DNA of 64,000 nucleotides from Ilex aquifolium (GCA_951799425.1 OX637396.1:35270701-35334700); one strand, 5' to 3'. Numbered from the stretch's first letter, positions 23,555 through 35,781 are shown. Numbers and translations are program-made. Notes: a model not told the origin generated them from the sequence alone.

Positions 23555-24595
23555 GCGACAGTGGCGGTGGCGACAATGGTGGTGGTGACGGTTGTGATGA
23601 TGGTGGCGGTGGCGGTGATGGTGGTGGTGACGGCTGTGGTGGTGGTGGTGGCGACGACGGCGGTGATGGTGGCGGCGGCGGTGGCAGTCGTGGTGGTGGT
23701 GGTGGTGGTAGAGGTAGTGGTGGTGGGGGTGGGGGTGGGGGTAGTGGTGGTAGAGGTAGTGGTGGAGCGGTTTCAAATACTATTTTTTTTTTAAAATACT
23801 TATGAGAAATAATTTCTAGATATACTTTTAAAAAGTCACTCTAAACACACCCTTAGAGGCCTATTTTTCCTATTAAATTTATGGTGTTAATATTAGCCGT
23901 TAGATTAACTTTAAAATAAAATTTAAAGCGATCTGAACCGCGAAAAATAAAAGTCATTTTGTTTATATTTTCAAATTTGAATTGTAAGCTACTTTATTAT
24001 ATAGATATATATAAAATAATAAATGAGTAAAGAAAAAAAAGTAAATAAAACATTTCAAAAAAAAAAAGGTAAGGAAATCAGTAGGAAAGAGAAGTTTTAA
24101 GCTTTTGAGGCATTGAATTGCCTTTTCTTTGAATCTCACGTCGAATGAGGAGTGGAGATGAGAGACTTTAGTTGCCCATAAAAAAGGTACTAGGCCTTAT
24201 CATTTTGGCTAACCTTTGTGGTGTAACTTTCACATGGGCTTTTGACTAGAACTCATTTAATTGAGGAAAGTATAGTTGAAAGTAAAATGGAGTGTAAAAA
24301 TTTGTGAAAATAATATTTTTTTACTGTTTTTAAACAGGTTAAACGAGTCGTGTCGTGTTACCCGTTTATTAAAAAGTTCGTGTTAAAATTTTTTACCAGT
24401 TTAAATGTATCGTATAAGGGTTTATATGTTTTTCACATGTTACTCGTTTAACTCGATACATAATCATTTAACCCGATAAGATTGACACCCCTAACCACAA
24501 CCACCAATACTCATACCATCGTCAGTAGCTCATTGCATCCCATGTCAATCAGAACCACCATAACAAATACAGGACCAACCACGTACCATCTCTCT

Positions 24596-25235
24596 TTTTT
24601 TTTTTTAGGAGTAAATTCTCAAGGTTTAAGATTAGCAAGTACCAGAAGCCATCAATTTCGCTCTTAATCCACTTGTAGAACACCCCCCCATCAATACCAA
24701 AACATCGAAAAGAACAAGTACAGTTTGCCAAGAAGGCGACCATAAATCCAGTCACGTCCTCGGGCAAATTACAATGTAAGAGCCAAAGTTTTCTATCTAT
24801 GCAATAGTACTATATGGCCGATATTCCATACAATTGTTTGCATATGGAACCAACACCACTAGCACAGACCAAGCTTTCCAGAAGAGAGAACTCACACCTT
24901 TCACACAGTTCACACAAATAATAAAATCATAGAAGTCAGATCATCTACTGTCCATTCTGTAGAACAGTCCTGATCAATCTCCACTCGCACACCCCCCTAC
25001 AAACATAATGTACACATTCTATAACTTTCTCGGCAAACGCATGTGGTTTGGAAGTTGTGATCCCGTGATTGCATGCATCTTAAACAGCAAAGTCGTTCAT
25101 AGCCAGGCTTCTTCCACTTAGACTTAGCAATTAGATTACGATCAGCATACCCTTGGTCCAAGCACAACTCATACAGTTCCTTGGAATATCCTTCCTCCCA
25201 CCCATCATAATATCATTTGCTTCACTCATAAACAT
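24596..25235 (-). pseudogene. BUD31: BUD31/G10 processed pseudogene
   Basis: On the minus strand, at about 25199-24974, the sequence reads [20 protein letters not shown], then [15 protein letters not shown] and [12 protein letters not shown]. This is the unmistakable C-terminal half of BUD31/G10, a small nuclear spliceosome-associated protein with Cys-rich zinc clusters. Defects: a 1-bp loss before KELYE, an inserted residue in AK(S)KWKK, loss of about nine codons after CVCR, and a 1-bp gain near the C-terminus before the stop at 24974-24976. Downstream minus-strand DNA looks like a 3'UTR and ends in an A run (T run at about 24596-24608 on the + strand), and no introns interrupt the match, so it looks retroposed. 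The N-terminal half is not recognisable. DNA at 25236-25437 could be degenerate 5' sequence or unrelated. Confidence 0.85.
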
Positions 25236-25477
25236 AACCACTACATCATGATTTGATTTGTTTAAGTCATAAATAAAACCAGGTAATCTATTCCAATAGA
25301 TGTACTCACGAAAGGTTATACTTTGCCAGATTCGGACTGCCGTGGAGCCGGTGATAATGGTGTAGCCACCGGAGAGAGGGAGAGGAGATGGAAATCCCAG
25401 AGAGAGCATAAGGATTGGGAAAAGAAATGGTGGTTATGTCTAATATGAGTAATGCTACATAGATTTAAAAATTAATC

Positions 25478-26150
25478 AATTTTCTTATTCAAATCTGTCA
25501 ACTCAAAATAATAAAAGGAAATAAACATAGAGCAATGCTACATGAACTTATAATGTAGACTTAATTAATCTTTGTCAATAATGTTATTATCTATTTAATA
25601 GTTGTGATTGATCAAATTTACATTTTTAGTTCAAATATCATTTCTCATAAACATAAAGTTACATATAGTTTTCTACAATACCGGAAAAAAATTGATATTA
25701 TACTGACATTTATCACATTTGTGTGTTATTTTTTACCACTGTTATAGGTATTTTTATCATTGTTGTGGTACTGAAGAAAATTAGTAAAAATAATTATCAC
25801 AACAGTGATAAAACACCTACAAAAATAGTAATTTATCCACAAAAATAACAATTTTTTTTATTATAAAAACACTCACAAAAATTAAAAAAAAATACCAAAA
25901 AATAATAAATTTTAGAGGTACATTACCTAATTTTTTTATTCGGTACCGTAATCAGGTGGTTGCATTACATATTATATGTCAAACCCCACATATTAATAAT
26001 AAAAAAAACCCCACATATTAGAGATAGAATGTCATTGCTTATGTCACAATGATCCAAAGTCTATCTAGGTAAACATGTGCAATAAAATAAATATTACAAT
26101 TTGACATAGAAGAGGTACACTTTTTGAATAGAGAAAGCTCTAGATCATGT
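25478..26150. repeat. Spacer repeat A, copy 3 (partial)
   Basis: Closely resembles 44628-45296 and 47522-48190. Shared landmarks include TTATTCAAATCTGTCAACTC, GAGCAATGCTACATGAAC, ATCACTGTTGTGG-type sequence that pairs with a nearby CCACAACAGTGATAAAACAC, and CCCCACATATTA. It is part of the ancestral spacer between array units. No coding capacity. Confidence 0.75.
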
Positions 26151-26181
26151 TCAATTTTTTTTTCACTTTTTGTGGTTATTA

Positions 26182-26442
26182 TTTTTTTTTTTTTGGTTAT
26201 TGGAAAAAGGGGTGGGACAAATGAGCGCATTCAGAGACCACCATGATAAGCTCTTACTAGTGAAATTATGAGATCTCTAATCGTACTCATTATTCCTCTC
26301 AAGAACGATTCTAGTTAGGCTAGTATAGCTATCAACCATCGAATTTCAATGTGAATTTTAAGACTCGAACCTCCAAGATTCCAACCTCAATATGAGAAAT
26401 TCGACCGATACTCTACTGAACCATCCACTCGGTGGTCTTTCC
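26182..26442 (-). mobile_element. SINE
   Basis: On the minus strand it has an A-box-like GGTTCAGTAGAG, a B-box-like GGTTCGAGTC and an A-rich tail (T run at about 26183-26195 on the + strand). A 10-bp near-perfect duplication GTGGTTATTA (26172-26181) and GTGGTTACTA (26443-26452) flanks it. The homologous spacer at about 61785-61805 reads continuously without it, giving an empty site. Confidence 0.75.
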
Positions 26443-27123
26443 GTGGTTACTATGGTGACCCAATATTTATTTTTATTTTTTTTTTGACCTTTTCAATAAG
26501 ATAACTTGTAATGACCATTTTCTAATCCCCATATATATTAAATGTCGAAGTCCCACATGTTAGAACGTCAGCACTAATGTCCCAATGATGACCCCGCTAG
26601 AAACATTCGAGGATATAGTCATAATATATATAAGGGATTAACCAGTAAAAGAGAAAATATCTGATCAATGATTTAAAATTATTCATAATAAATCAATGGT
26701 CTTTATTAGTTTAATGGTATCATACCAAAAAGGTATATTCGATACCAAAGACGGACCCTATGTATAATATTCATAGATGTAAAAATGTTCATATTAGCGT
26801 CCTGACTTCGTCCGATGTATGAAACATATGTTTTAATTTTTTAATTATTTTTACTTATTCTTTTTCTCTTTCACCTTATCACTTAAGAAATTAGATAAAA
26901 TAATAATAAATTACCACATAACAAAAATAATTTATAAAAATAAATTTGAAAAAAATAATGGATAGTTAGTCGAGAGTTGAGAGATAATTACAAAAAATAT
27001 ATATATATGATAGAATGCAATTGAAAAAAAAAAACTTTAATATGATAATTAAAAGAATCAAAACTCTACAAATTTAGGAAACGTAGAGGGAAAGTTTCCC
27101 AAGTCTCTCCCCTTTAATTTGTG

Positions 27124-27172
<49 letters not shown>

Positions 27173-27923
27173 TAGAAGTGTAAGTGTATTATTTAGATTA
27201 ATTTTTCAAAATGGTAATTCATCATAAATCTAATTTTTTTTTATCAAAATTAGCTTTTTTTACTTAAACATCATTTTGAAAAATTAAATGAAAACATCAT
27301 TTACTAAAAGCATTACCAAAATAATACATTAGTTCTCCTTCTTAAGGAGTTGTGTTGTAGTTCTGTTCCAAAAAAAAAAATAATACATTAGTTTGACCCT
27401 CAACTAAATTATATAATATTTCTAAGTTAAAAAACACGTTTTTGATTTATTAATTAGAGTTAACTATTTATTTGACCCTTAAACTTTATCAATTGTGTCA
27501 ATCAAGCTCTTAAATTATCCTTTGTATCAATTTAGCCCCTGAAATATACTATTTGTACCGATGTGGTCATTCCGTTCAAATTCGAGGTTAAGTTTAACAG
27601 AATTACTCACTTGCGCATCACATGAGTTGGGAATTAGAGTATACTTTAGGGATTATATGATGTGCACGTAAGGAATTTCATCAAAATTAAGGATAAATTT
27701 GGATGGAAGGGCCACATTGACACAAATATTATAGCTCAGAGGCTAAATTGATACAAAGCGTAGTTCAGAGGTTTAATTAACATAAATAGAATAGTTTAGG
27801 GCCAAATATATTAGTTAACTCTATTAATTATTTCGGAATATAATGAAATTTGTTTTTTTTGGCCGGGGGGGGGGGGGAGTAAGTGCATTTACCAAAATAA
27901 ATTGTTTCCAATTTTCAAAGAAG
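26443..27923. other. Gene 2 upstream spacer, conserved with the right end of the window
   Basis: Homologous by eye to 61795-62357 plus 63097-63550 (shared ACTATGGTGACCCAA, AATAAGATAACTTGTAA, TTAGAACGTCA, GAAACATT, CATTACCAAAATAATACATT). It contains a long TA run at 27125-27171 and a run of 13 G at 27865-27877. No gene. Confidence 0.65.
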
Positions 27924-28094
27924 TTCAGCGACGCTGACGTAGCCGCTTAGCAAAGCCGTGGGACCATGAGGCTCATAACACGTCGTCGTCATCATCTATA
28001 TATAGGATGATCACCCATCTTCCAAATGCTCACCCCCACTCGTCACCTTAAAGCAACCAGTCTTTTCAACTTCGGAGAGAGAGAGAGAGAGAGA
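27924..28094 (+). promoter_or_regulatory. Promoter and 5'UTR of gene 2
   Basis: Carries the same elements as gene 1: CGCTGACGTAGCCGC (TGACGT core), AACACGTCGTCGTC (ACGT core), TATA box CTATATATA at 27996-28004, then the shared leader TTCCAAATGCTCACCCC and a GA run that ends directly at the ATG. It looks intact although the coding region is broken. Confidence 0.7.
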
Positions 28095-28569
28095 ATGAGC
28101 GGAAGAGGGAAGGTGGTGTGCGTGACAGGGGCTTCGGGCTACATAGCTTCATGGCTGGTGAAGATGTTGCTTGAGCGTGGTTACACCGTCAAAGCCACCG
28201 TTCGGAACCTCAGTCAGCTTTTTCTCTCTCTCTCTTTCTTGTCATTTAATTGCTTCTCCTTTACCATAGTTCTACTCTGTAGCACACATTGTTTGGAATC
28301 TTCTTATTGAATTGTTACACATGATGATATGGTATAACCATTGTTACGAATATTTTGTTGTTTTGTCGGATTGGTTTTATTGCAGTTAATAAATGGCTTT
28401 ACCATATGTCTTAATGAGATTATTCATATTTGGAACCAACTCGATCATTTATCATTTGATTTTATTATTTTTGAATTTGTATTAAGATTTATTCAACTCT
28501 AACCCGTTAATTTCGTGTAATGTCAATATATGAATTTAAAAAATTTCACTATCCAGTAGCACTTACTAA

Positions 28570-29047
28570 TGCTCCGTTTGGTACGATGGAAAGTTGGAAG
28601 GATAGAAAATTTGAAGGATAGATAAAACATCATGTTTGATAAGAAAGGAAAATAGGAATAATGGAAAAGTGAATAGATGACCTTTCCTTGTAACTCACCA
28701 AAATCAATCTCTCCAAAATTGAAAGGAAAGTGGATGGAAAGTTAATTATTTGTATTGAAATGTATTTTATTTATCTATATATTTTTTGATATATACATAT
28801 ATTATGTATACATTAATTTTATATATAAATACAATGATAAAATATATATTTATACTTTTTTTAAAACAATTAAAAATTAAAAAAATATTTTTTCCATCTT
28901 ACCAAGCACAAAAAAAAATTAATCATTTTTATTTTTCATCCATCCTACTAAACGCAAAGGAAGGAAAGTATATCATTCTTACTTTACTTCCTTGGAGGAT
29001 AGAAAGTGTATCTTTCCTACTTTCTATCCTTCCTACCAAACGGAGCA
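28570..29047 (+). mobile_element. PIF/Harbinger-like MITE, copy 3, in gene 2 intron 1
   Basis: Perfect 14-bp inverted termini TGCTCCGTTTGGTA / TACCAAACGGAGCA with a TAA duplication (28567-28569 and 29048-29050). Gene 1 intron 1 has the unoccupied site: TACTAA followed directly by the GCCTGAACACTAATAG continuation at 12284-12286 onward. This fixes the element borders and shows it arrived after genes 1 and 2 separated, or in one lineage only. Confidence 0.88.
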
Positions 29048-32000
29048 TAAGACCTGAACACTAATAGTTAATGCAGGGACAGTAATTCTATTTTTCTCAA
29101 TTATCTTTTGACAAAATTTATTCACCAAATCTATTATTCTCGTTGGACTAATGATGAATTTTAATCCAGGGTTACAAGCTTGTATTAAATTTTTTTAATG
29201 GATAAAAATAAGATGATGGGTTTGTATTTATTTATGGAGATGCCAATCATACACAAGTAAACACCAGTTGTAGACCAATTACAAATAATTTAATGTTAAA
29301 GTTAAGAACACAAACATAAAAAAACGTAAATTTGTACAACAATGACAATTGCAGAAAGCCTTGATACAATATGAAGTACTAAACATTGAATTGCATATCA
29401 GATTAAGATTAAGATTTTTATATATGGAGTTGTTTTAAGTCTAAATTTTTGTCATATTTTTAGGATTCTCTTCTTTCTTTTTTTTTTGTGTACCTATGGA
29501 ATGATTTTTGTATTTTATTATACAATAACCTCAGTTTTAAACAATAGAAAATGATCTTATATTTTTTTGAAAAAAATATGTAAAATGATTTTCAATGTGT
29601 TCAAAACTTATCGGTACGTGTCCAAAGTTTATCCATAATGTGTTCATAGGCATGTATCGGCATAGGAAGATATATCTGAAAAAGATATGACATTTGTATA
29701 TGCAACAATATACATAATTTGCACTTCGATTTAACATGTTTGTTTGTTCGAATTGTTAGTATTTCTGTTTAATATGTATTACAGATAATCCGAAGAAGAC
29801 AGCACACCTGCTTGAACTTGATGGAGCTAAGGAAAGGCTACATTTGTTTGAAGCAAACTTAACTGAAGAAGGATCATTTGATGCTGTGGTTGATGGTTGT
29901 GAAGGTGTTTTTCACACTGCCTCTCCTGTTTTCTTTCAGCCACTGACCCTCAGGTACATCCTCAAACTTCTACAGTTCTACTGTCCTATGGTGATTTTGG
30001 TGTGGTAGCCAAATCAGTATAGCACTTAAGGCAAATCAATTCCTTTGGTACCATGGTTTTTATTCAAATACTGTGTTTTCTAACTTATTTCCAATCAGCC
30101 ATAGTTTATATGAAAACGGGATTTCATTATCTTTTGCAATTTATATGAAAGCGTAGTTTTAACTCACACTTTTCATTGTAAAAGTGCGTATCACAAAGCA
30201 CACTATTCAAATTTCCAATTTCTGATCCAAAAAAAAAAAATTCCAATTGAAAGTGTGTTGTGCAAATATGCTTTTAGATCGAAAAACATAGGTTAAAACC
30301 ACACTTTGATATTGACAATGTTAGATTAGGAAATAAGTTAGAAATCACAATGTTTGTTGAGAAAAAGGAATTTGAATAAATATGCATCTCGACACTACAA
30401 CCATTGTGATGTCATCTGTTTGATAGTAATGCAGTGCCTACATTTAGAGTCTTCAAACACATACCTGACAACTGCATTTCTGGTATTCTTGGTGGTCTTG
30501 TTACGACTTGAAATTGTTCTGATTGTCTCATGTGGCAACACATGTAATGAAATAACAGAGTGGACAGTGGATAAGATCAAGTAGTAAACTTTAGCTATAA
30601 GCCTATAAATTAGAAAGGGTATCAAGACTTTGCCTTGGAATAAGTTAATTTGGAAGCTAAAGAAAATAGAAACATGAAGACTAAACTAAATCTTATTTCT
30701 CGAATTTATAACTTTATATGCAAAATCTTGATGAGAAAATATATATTTGAAAGTAGTGGAAATTCTAGTCTTAATCTGGCTGGAAATTAGCTCCCCTTGT
30801 ATAAGAAGTGAAAACTAAATCTAATAAAACTGAAGTTCAGATGATTTATTCTTTAGAAATAGAGGGCCTGTATCCTTCTCTTGGGTGGTCTTCCTCCTCT
30901 GCCCATCCCCTTCTTCTGGTGGGAGAATGGGAAGATTTGAGGTGGTTGAGCTATACTGCTTTGTAGGTATGATTTATCATATTAGTTTAACCACTCGTAG
31001 CAGTTCATAGCTTAAAAAGAATGATAGAAATGTAAGAGGTCCACACTTATATCTATTTTGTAGCTCCTTGAATTTCACTAGATTGGTTGCAACCAAAAAT
31101 CTTACCAAATCAGGAATACATGCCAAGATAATGTTAGGTTGCTAGCTTGTTTTCAAGAAAAATGTGGAATCGAAGTAATCATCATCAATACAACTTGGTA
31201 TGCAGGGAGGTTTTTTTTCGATGCAATGCCTTCATGCTATTTTGTGCTTATGTTTGCATAATGCTGGATTTTATTCGCTTTTTGAAAAACTGTATATAGA
31301 AAGGGCTGCTTATCATTTGATTTCCATGTTTCAGGCAGAATTAATTGAGCCTGCTGTGAAGGGAACACTGAATGTTCTGACATCCTGTGCAAAAGTTTCA
31401 TCTATCAAAAGGGTGGTAGTAACATCCTCCATGGCTTCCGTTAAATACAATGGAAGACCTCTAAACCCCGATGTTGTAGTTGATGAGACGTGGTTCTCAG
31501 ATCCAGTATTTTGTCAGGAATCAAAGGTTTGTAAATGTGCTCATGTCTTCAATATTTAAACTAACAACATTCCCCATGACTCTTGTATTTCTTTGTTTAT
31601 TGCCATGGCTATAGAAATATGTTAACAGAAGACCTGTCTTCGTAAGTAGAAGACCTGTCATCCTATGTACTGTGGTGTGGAGTATGCATGGTTTTCTGTT
31701 TTTTGTATTTGCTTGTAAATCAATGGGTATACTTGGTATACATGTTATTTCTTTCGGTTCATGCAGTCATTGCTTACCGAAATCATCTAGTGTTATACAA
31801 AGTCCATCAAGATGGTTCTTTTTAGTTTAAGGCCTAAAAGAGATCTTGAAAATATAGATGGGAAAAGGCCACAAAGGCTGTTTTCTTTCAGAAGAAGTTA
31901 GAATTTGGACAGCAAAACATTGAAGCTTATTTTGTAGTTACGTGTGTTGTCATTTAAAAATATAGCTGGAGAGAAGTTAACTTGCTTTAATACCCTTCAT

Positions 32001-32601
32001 TTTTTGCTAATTAAACTTTGGTTCATGTATCAGCTGTGGTATATGCTATCGAAAACCTTGGCCGAGGAAGCTGCATGGAAATTTGCAAAACAGAATGGGA
32101 TTGACTTGGTGACGATACATCCAGGCTATGTGACTGGTCCTCTCTTGCAGCCAACTCTCAATATCTCTGCTGAGGGGATTCTGAACTTCATAAATTATGG
32201 TATGCTTTTCTGTAGCAAATGAGGATGCTGGATATGACAGTATCTTTCTACTGGAAACGTTTTCATTCTTCATCTCAATTCTTTTCATATGTTTTACTTA
32301 ACTAATCAGGTTACAAATAGAATCTAATCTAGTTTGGAGATAATCCTTCTGAAAACTCTTTATCTCATCCATTCTGTCATTTGAAGTTTAAAAGGCAGCC
32401 TTCTCAGTGCTGCTATCTCAATTTGTTCTTGTTTGTAAGAAGTCTAAATTCATTATTCATTACAAGATTCAATTATTTTGTGAGACACAGAAGAGGTTGT
32501 CTTCTCTGAAGTTTGTTCAATGTTTCCCCTTCTCTTTTTCTTTTTTAGTTCTGATGAGATGCCTATTTCTTGAGAACAATGGCCCCCAAGGATAATTTCT
32601 C

Positions 32602-32895
32602 TTGTTGATTGTGCATTTATATTATATTCCTTGGCATCCTGAGAAATTAACTTGGAAGGCTGCTATTAGTAATGCTCATAATCCAATTCAATATGAAAGA
32701 ACTAAATATGTTGAAATTAACTGGCACTTCATTAAAGAAAAGTTAAACAAGGGCTCGATTTGCATGCCTTTTGTGAAATTATGAGCAATCTTGACAGGGT
32801 ATAGTTGTGTAACCTAACACATTACCCTATTTTGACGATCTTTTCTTTTTCTTCTTTTTTCCTCTCTGTCTCTCTAAACCCTATCGGTTTCACAG
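32602..32895 (+). mobile_element. Copia 3'-end relic in gene 2 intron 4
   Basis: A 60-codon frame ends with NPIQYERTKYVEINWHFIKE, the C-terminal end of copia RNase H. The segment then jumps to GTGTAACCTAACACATTACC, the LTR-like sequence also seen in gene 3 intron 4 (57926-58345). Relative to gene 3 the middle is deleted. Gene 1 lacks it. Confidence 0.7.
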
Positions 32896-34069
32896 CTTAA
32901 CTGTAAATTATGTTTAGTAGCTTTCAAGCAACATATACACTCACATATTGTAGAACTCATGCAAAACTGAAGTAGAAATTATGGAGTACAATAATTTCCT
33001 TTGGTTCCTACTTTTTTTTTTTTATCGTGATATATTTAATAGTCAAATATTATTGTTCTAGTTGGTTAATTATCTTCAAGAACAAGCAAAAACACTTTTT
33101 TTTTTTTAATTCCAAGGACAGTGTTGCATTGATACGTATGCAAATCTCTTTTTCTTTCTTAATTAGGTACATCTGCACATGTAATTCTTTTCATACGAGC
33201 ATTTAAGTTATATGTATGATGCAGGACAAGAAATACTCTCTAGTGGAATCTATACATATGTTGATGTTAGAGATGTTGCATATGCACATGTTCAAGCATT
33301 GGAGATTGCTTCAGCTAATGGCAGATACTGTTTAGTCGAGACAGTAACATACTCTTCCGAAACTCGGAAGATATTACACAAGTTTTACCCTGCCCTCAAC
33401 CTTCTAGAAAAGTAAGTATTTAGTATTTAAAATGTCCTTGATACTAGATGGCTGAGCTAATAACTAAAATAATTAAAGTTGACTACATATGTTCAGCTAA
33501 TGCGCATTATGCTAAATCCTTTATATTTCGTTGGGTTCTCATTCCTCTCTCTCTCTTTTACGTTATATGAGAAATTTTAAATGTAATTCTTCTCATAAAA
33601 TTTTATCCCTCTCAATAATATGATAATTAGGGCCAGTCGATGGGGTAAACTCATGCATATTATCCACTGTTGTCATGTTTCTATTGTGTTAACCACATAA
33701 AATATGTGGATCAAAGAGTTCCTTGTGGAAGGAAGTTGTCTGATAACCCATATAATAAAAGTTGCTTAAGAGTTTTAAGTTTAGGACATAACTACTTATT
33801 AAAGAATTCCCTTAGCTTTATGACTTTAGGTTATGTAAGGTAATTAAAATGTCCTATAAAATACAGACAAAGGGAAAAGAACTAAGGGACAATAATTATT
33901 CAAAACTAGAGGAGGCCACTCAACAATGTATATTAGACTTATAATTAACTAGTGAACAATTATAATCTCCGAACACCATATGATTACATGAAAGCAGTTA
34001 ACTCTAAGCTTTTTTTAATTGAATTTCTATTGAATATATTGACAAGAAGTACCATGTAATGTCATACTT

Positions 34070-35422
34070 TTTTTTTTTTTTAACAATCAAAGAAGTTTTA
34101 TTTCATGAAACAAAATTTACAAGAAGCAAAGAGGATCAGACCAAATTGGCTTAGTCCTTCAAAACACTCAGTAGTATCAATGATAGTCCAAAAATCTCAA
34201 AATTGCAAAAAAGGAAATTCAGATAAATTTCCTCTTCTTCCTCAGCAGCTGAAGCCCTTGTTGGTCATGCAATAACAGCAGCCTTGCTTGCACAGGAACA
34301 ATCTGATCTTGGAGAAAAACAGAAGAATAACCTTGCAGCACTGCCAGATTAGCAAAATAATCTGCCAGGCAGTTGGCCTCTCTATAAACATGCTGCAAAC
34401 TGAACTCCAAGCTGTCCAAACTCTCCAAAATCTGCCTCAATAAACCCCAGAATTTCCAAGCTCTATGATGTCCTTTCAACACCATCTGTACCATGACCTC
34501 AGAATCAGTTTCAATCTGAAACTGATAGCCCAGCTGGTTATATCTTTCCAATAAAATCAGTCCATCACTCAAAGCCCTTAACTCTGCCTCCATATTTGAA
34601 CAATCACCATAACATAATGAAGCAGCCATAACCAGATTACCCCAGTGATTTCTGACCACCATTCCACCCCCTGCTCTACCAGGATTCCCTTTGGAAGCCC
34701 CATCAACATTAATCTTCAACTTTCCAAAAGGAGGAGGGAACAATCTCACCCACAGAGCAATAATTTGAATCTTCTGAACATATACAATCCCCAAAGCCTG
34801 TAAAACTTCCTTTCCTCTTTCATCTTCTACTGCATTAGGCCTGAACACCTTAGCCTGCATTCTCAAAACCTCACAAACTCTTACAAAAATAGCATGAGTA
34901 GATAAACAGCCTTCATCATAAACTCTCCTACATCTTTCCTTCCAAAGAATCCAGTACACTGTCACTGACACACCTCTCATCAAAGCATGATGCAAAGAGC
35001 CCTTTTTAAAAATTCTCACCAATCTCATCATTCTAACTAATGGAGACTCATTATTAATCAAATGAAAACCACACAGAGCTGCTAGTTTAGACCAAACCAA
35101 ATTAGCAAAACTACAATGAACAAACAGGTGGGAACCATTCTCCATTTCAGCAGAGCATAAAGCACACCTACTGGCCAGACTTACCCCAATAGACTGGAAC
35201 CTAGAATCCAAAGGAATAGCATTATTCAACAGCCTCCATCCTAGCAACTTAGCACTAGGAGGAACAGTTAGCTTCCAGATAACAGAAGCCACTTGATTCA
35301 CTCTCCCACCATTCCTGACAAGCTGCCAAGCTGACTTAACAGAAAAAAGACCATTAGTGTTAGGCATCCATACCAAACAATCAGGCCTGTTAGATAAACA
35401 AACATCAGTAGCTAAAATTTCT
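34070..35422 (-). mobile_element. 5'-truncated LINE in gene 2 intron 5
   Basis: A T run at about 34068-34081 is the poly(A) tail of a minus-strand insert. A perfect 15-bp duplication TGTAATGTCATACTT lies at 34055-34069 and 35423-35437. Gene 3 intron 5 has the same 15 bp once (59490-59504), so it is the empty site. Typical target-primed insertion that aborted before the reverse transcriptase domain. Confidence 0.93.
34219..35422 (-). pseudogene. C-terminal part of LINE ORF2: zf-RVT plus RNase H
   Basis: The open frame begins in flanking intron (ATG at 35523) and runs into the LINE, so its first about 34 codons are host sequence and not part of the protein. The LINE part has a zf-RVT-type segment with Cys/His spacing (CALCSAE ... 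HLFVHCSF) and a plant-type RNase H domain: INVDGASKGNPGRAGGG, MEAELRAL, ETDSE and EANCLAD supply the acidic residues. There is no internal stop, which suggests a young insertion. Without the endonuclease and RT domains it cannot mobilise itself. Confidence 0.88.
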
Positions 35423-35781
35423 TGTAATGTCATACTTAAAATGCATGATTGATTTATTTCTTTAGGTACAGAAAAAAATGAATTTGTGGTACTTTTCCTT
35501 CTGATTTGCAATTCACATTTCAAAAAATATTTATCGCAGTAATTAAAGATATATTGTATGTGTTATCTTTTGATGTCTACATTATCGCCTTAGGAAAGAA
35601 ATTTTAATTGAATTTAATACTTTTTTTTTATGGCAGGTGTAAAGATGAAAAACCTGTTGTCCCACCATTCCAGGTATCGAAGGAGAGGGCAAAAAGTTTG
35701 GGCATTGATTTCCTTCCTCTTGAGGTGAGCCTTAGGGACACTGTGGAAAGCTTGAGGGAGAAGAAATTTTTGAGTTTCTGA

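Larger units (their letters stand above)
21469..24005 (-). mobile_element. Non-autonomous Helitron, copy C (reverse), with its own insertion
   Basis: Read on the minus strand, it starts TCTATATAATAAAG (ending at 24005 on the + strand) and finishes with a hairpin-like CTGTACCTTCAGGCAC and ...ACTAG at 21469. Its CCA-type core is visible as GGT-rich DNA at 21598-21697 and 23249-23770. Between them lies about 1.55 kb of unrelated sequence. The long Val/Ala/Pro/His frames in the core are compositional. Confidence 0.8.
21251..24494. mobile_element. TIR element split by a reverse Helitron
   Basis: Left end TTAGGTCTGTCAA and right end TTGACACCCCTAA are inverted. CCACAA lies directly outside both ends (21245-21250 and 24495-24500) as a probable target-site duplication. 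The interior is rich in CGACACGACACG and ACCCGTTTA motifs. The element stops at 21468 and resumes at 24006, which are the borders of Helitron C, so only about 700 bp belongs to it. Superfamily not resolved. Confidence 0.6.
28095..35781 (+). pseudogene. Gene 2: CAD/PAR-like reductase copy with exon 2 frameshift
   Basis: Exons 28095-28212, 29785-29953, 31335-31526, 32034-32199, 33225-33411 and 35637-35781 match genes 1 and 3. Exon 2 is 169 bp instead of 170: one base is missing after CCTCTCCTGTTTT relative to gene 3, just after HTASPV. The shifted frame meets a TAA at the start of exon 3, so the product would be about 98 aa and lack the catalytic Ser/Tyr/Lys. Everything else is preserved ([32 protein letters not shown], the C-terminal exon), so the break is recent or could be an assembly error. 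Splice sites are intact. Introns carry a MITE (intron 1), a copia relic (intron 4) and a LINE (intron 5). Confidence 0.82.

Noticed and set aside
25131-25409. 92-codon minus-strand frame as a gene
   Set aside because: Its C-terminal part is the wrong frame of the BUD31 pseudogene. The upstream part has no recognisable similarity.
35437-35523. N-terminal 30 or so residues of the 434-codon LINE frame
   Set aside because: This part is intron sequence of gene 2 outside the 15-bp target duplication. The same DNA is present in gene 3 intron 5 without the LINE.
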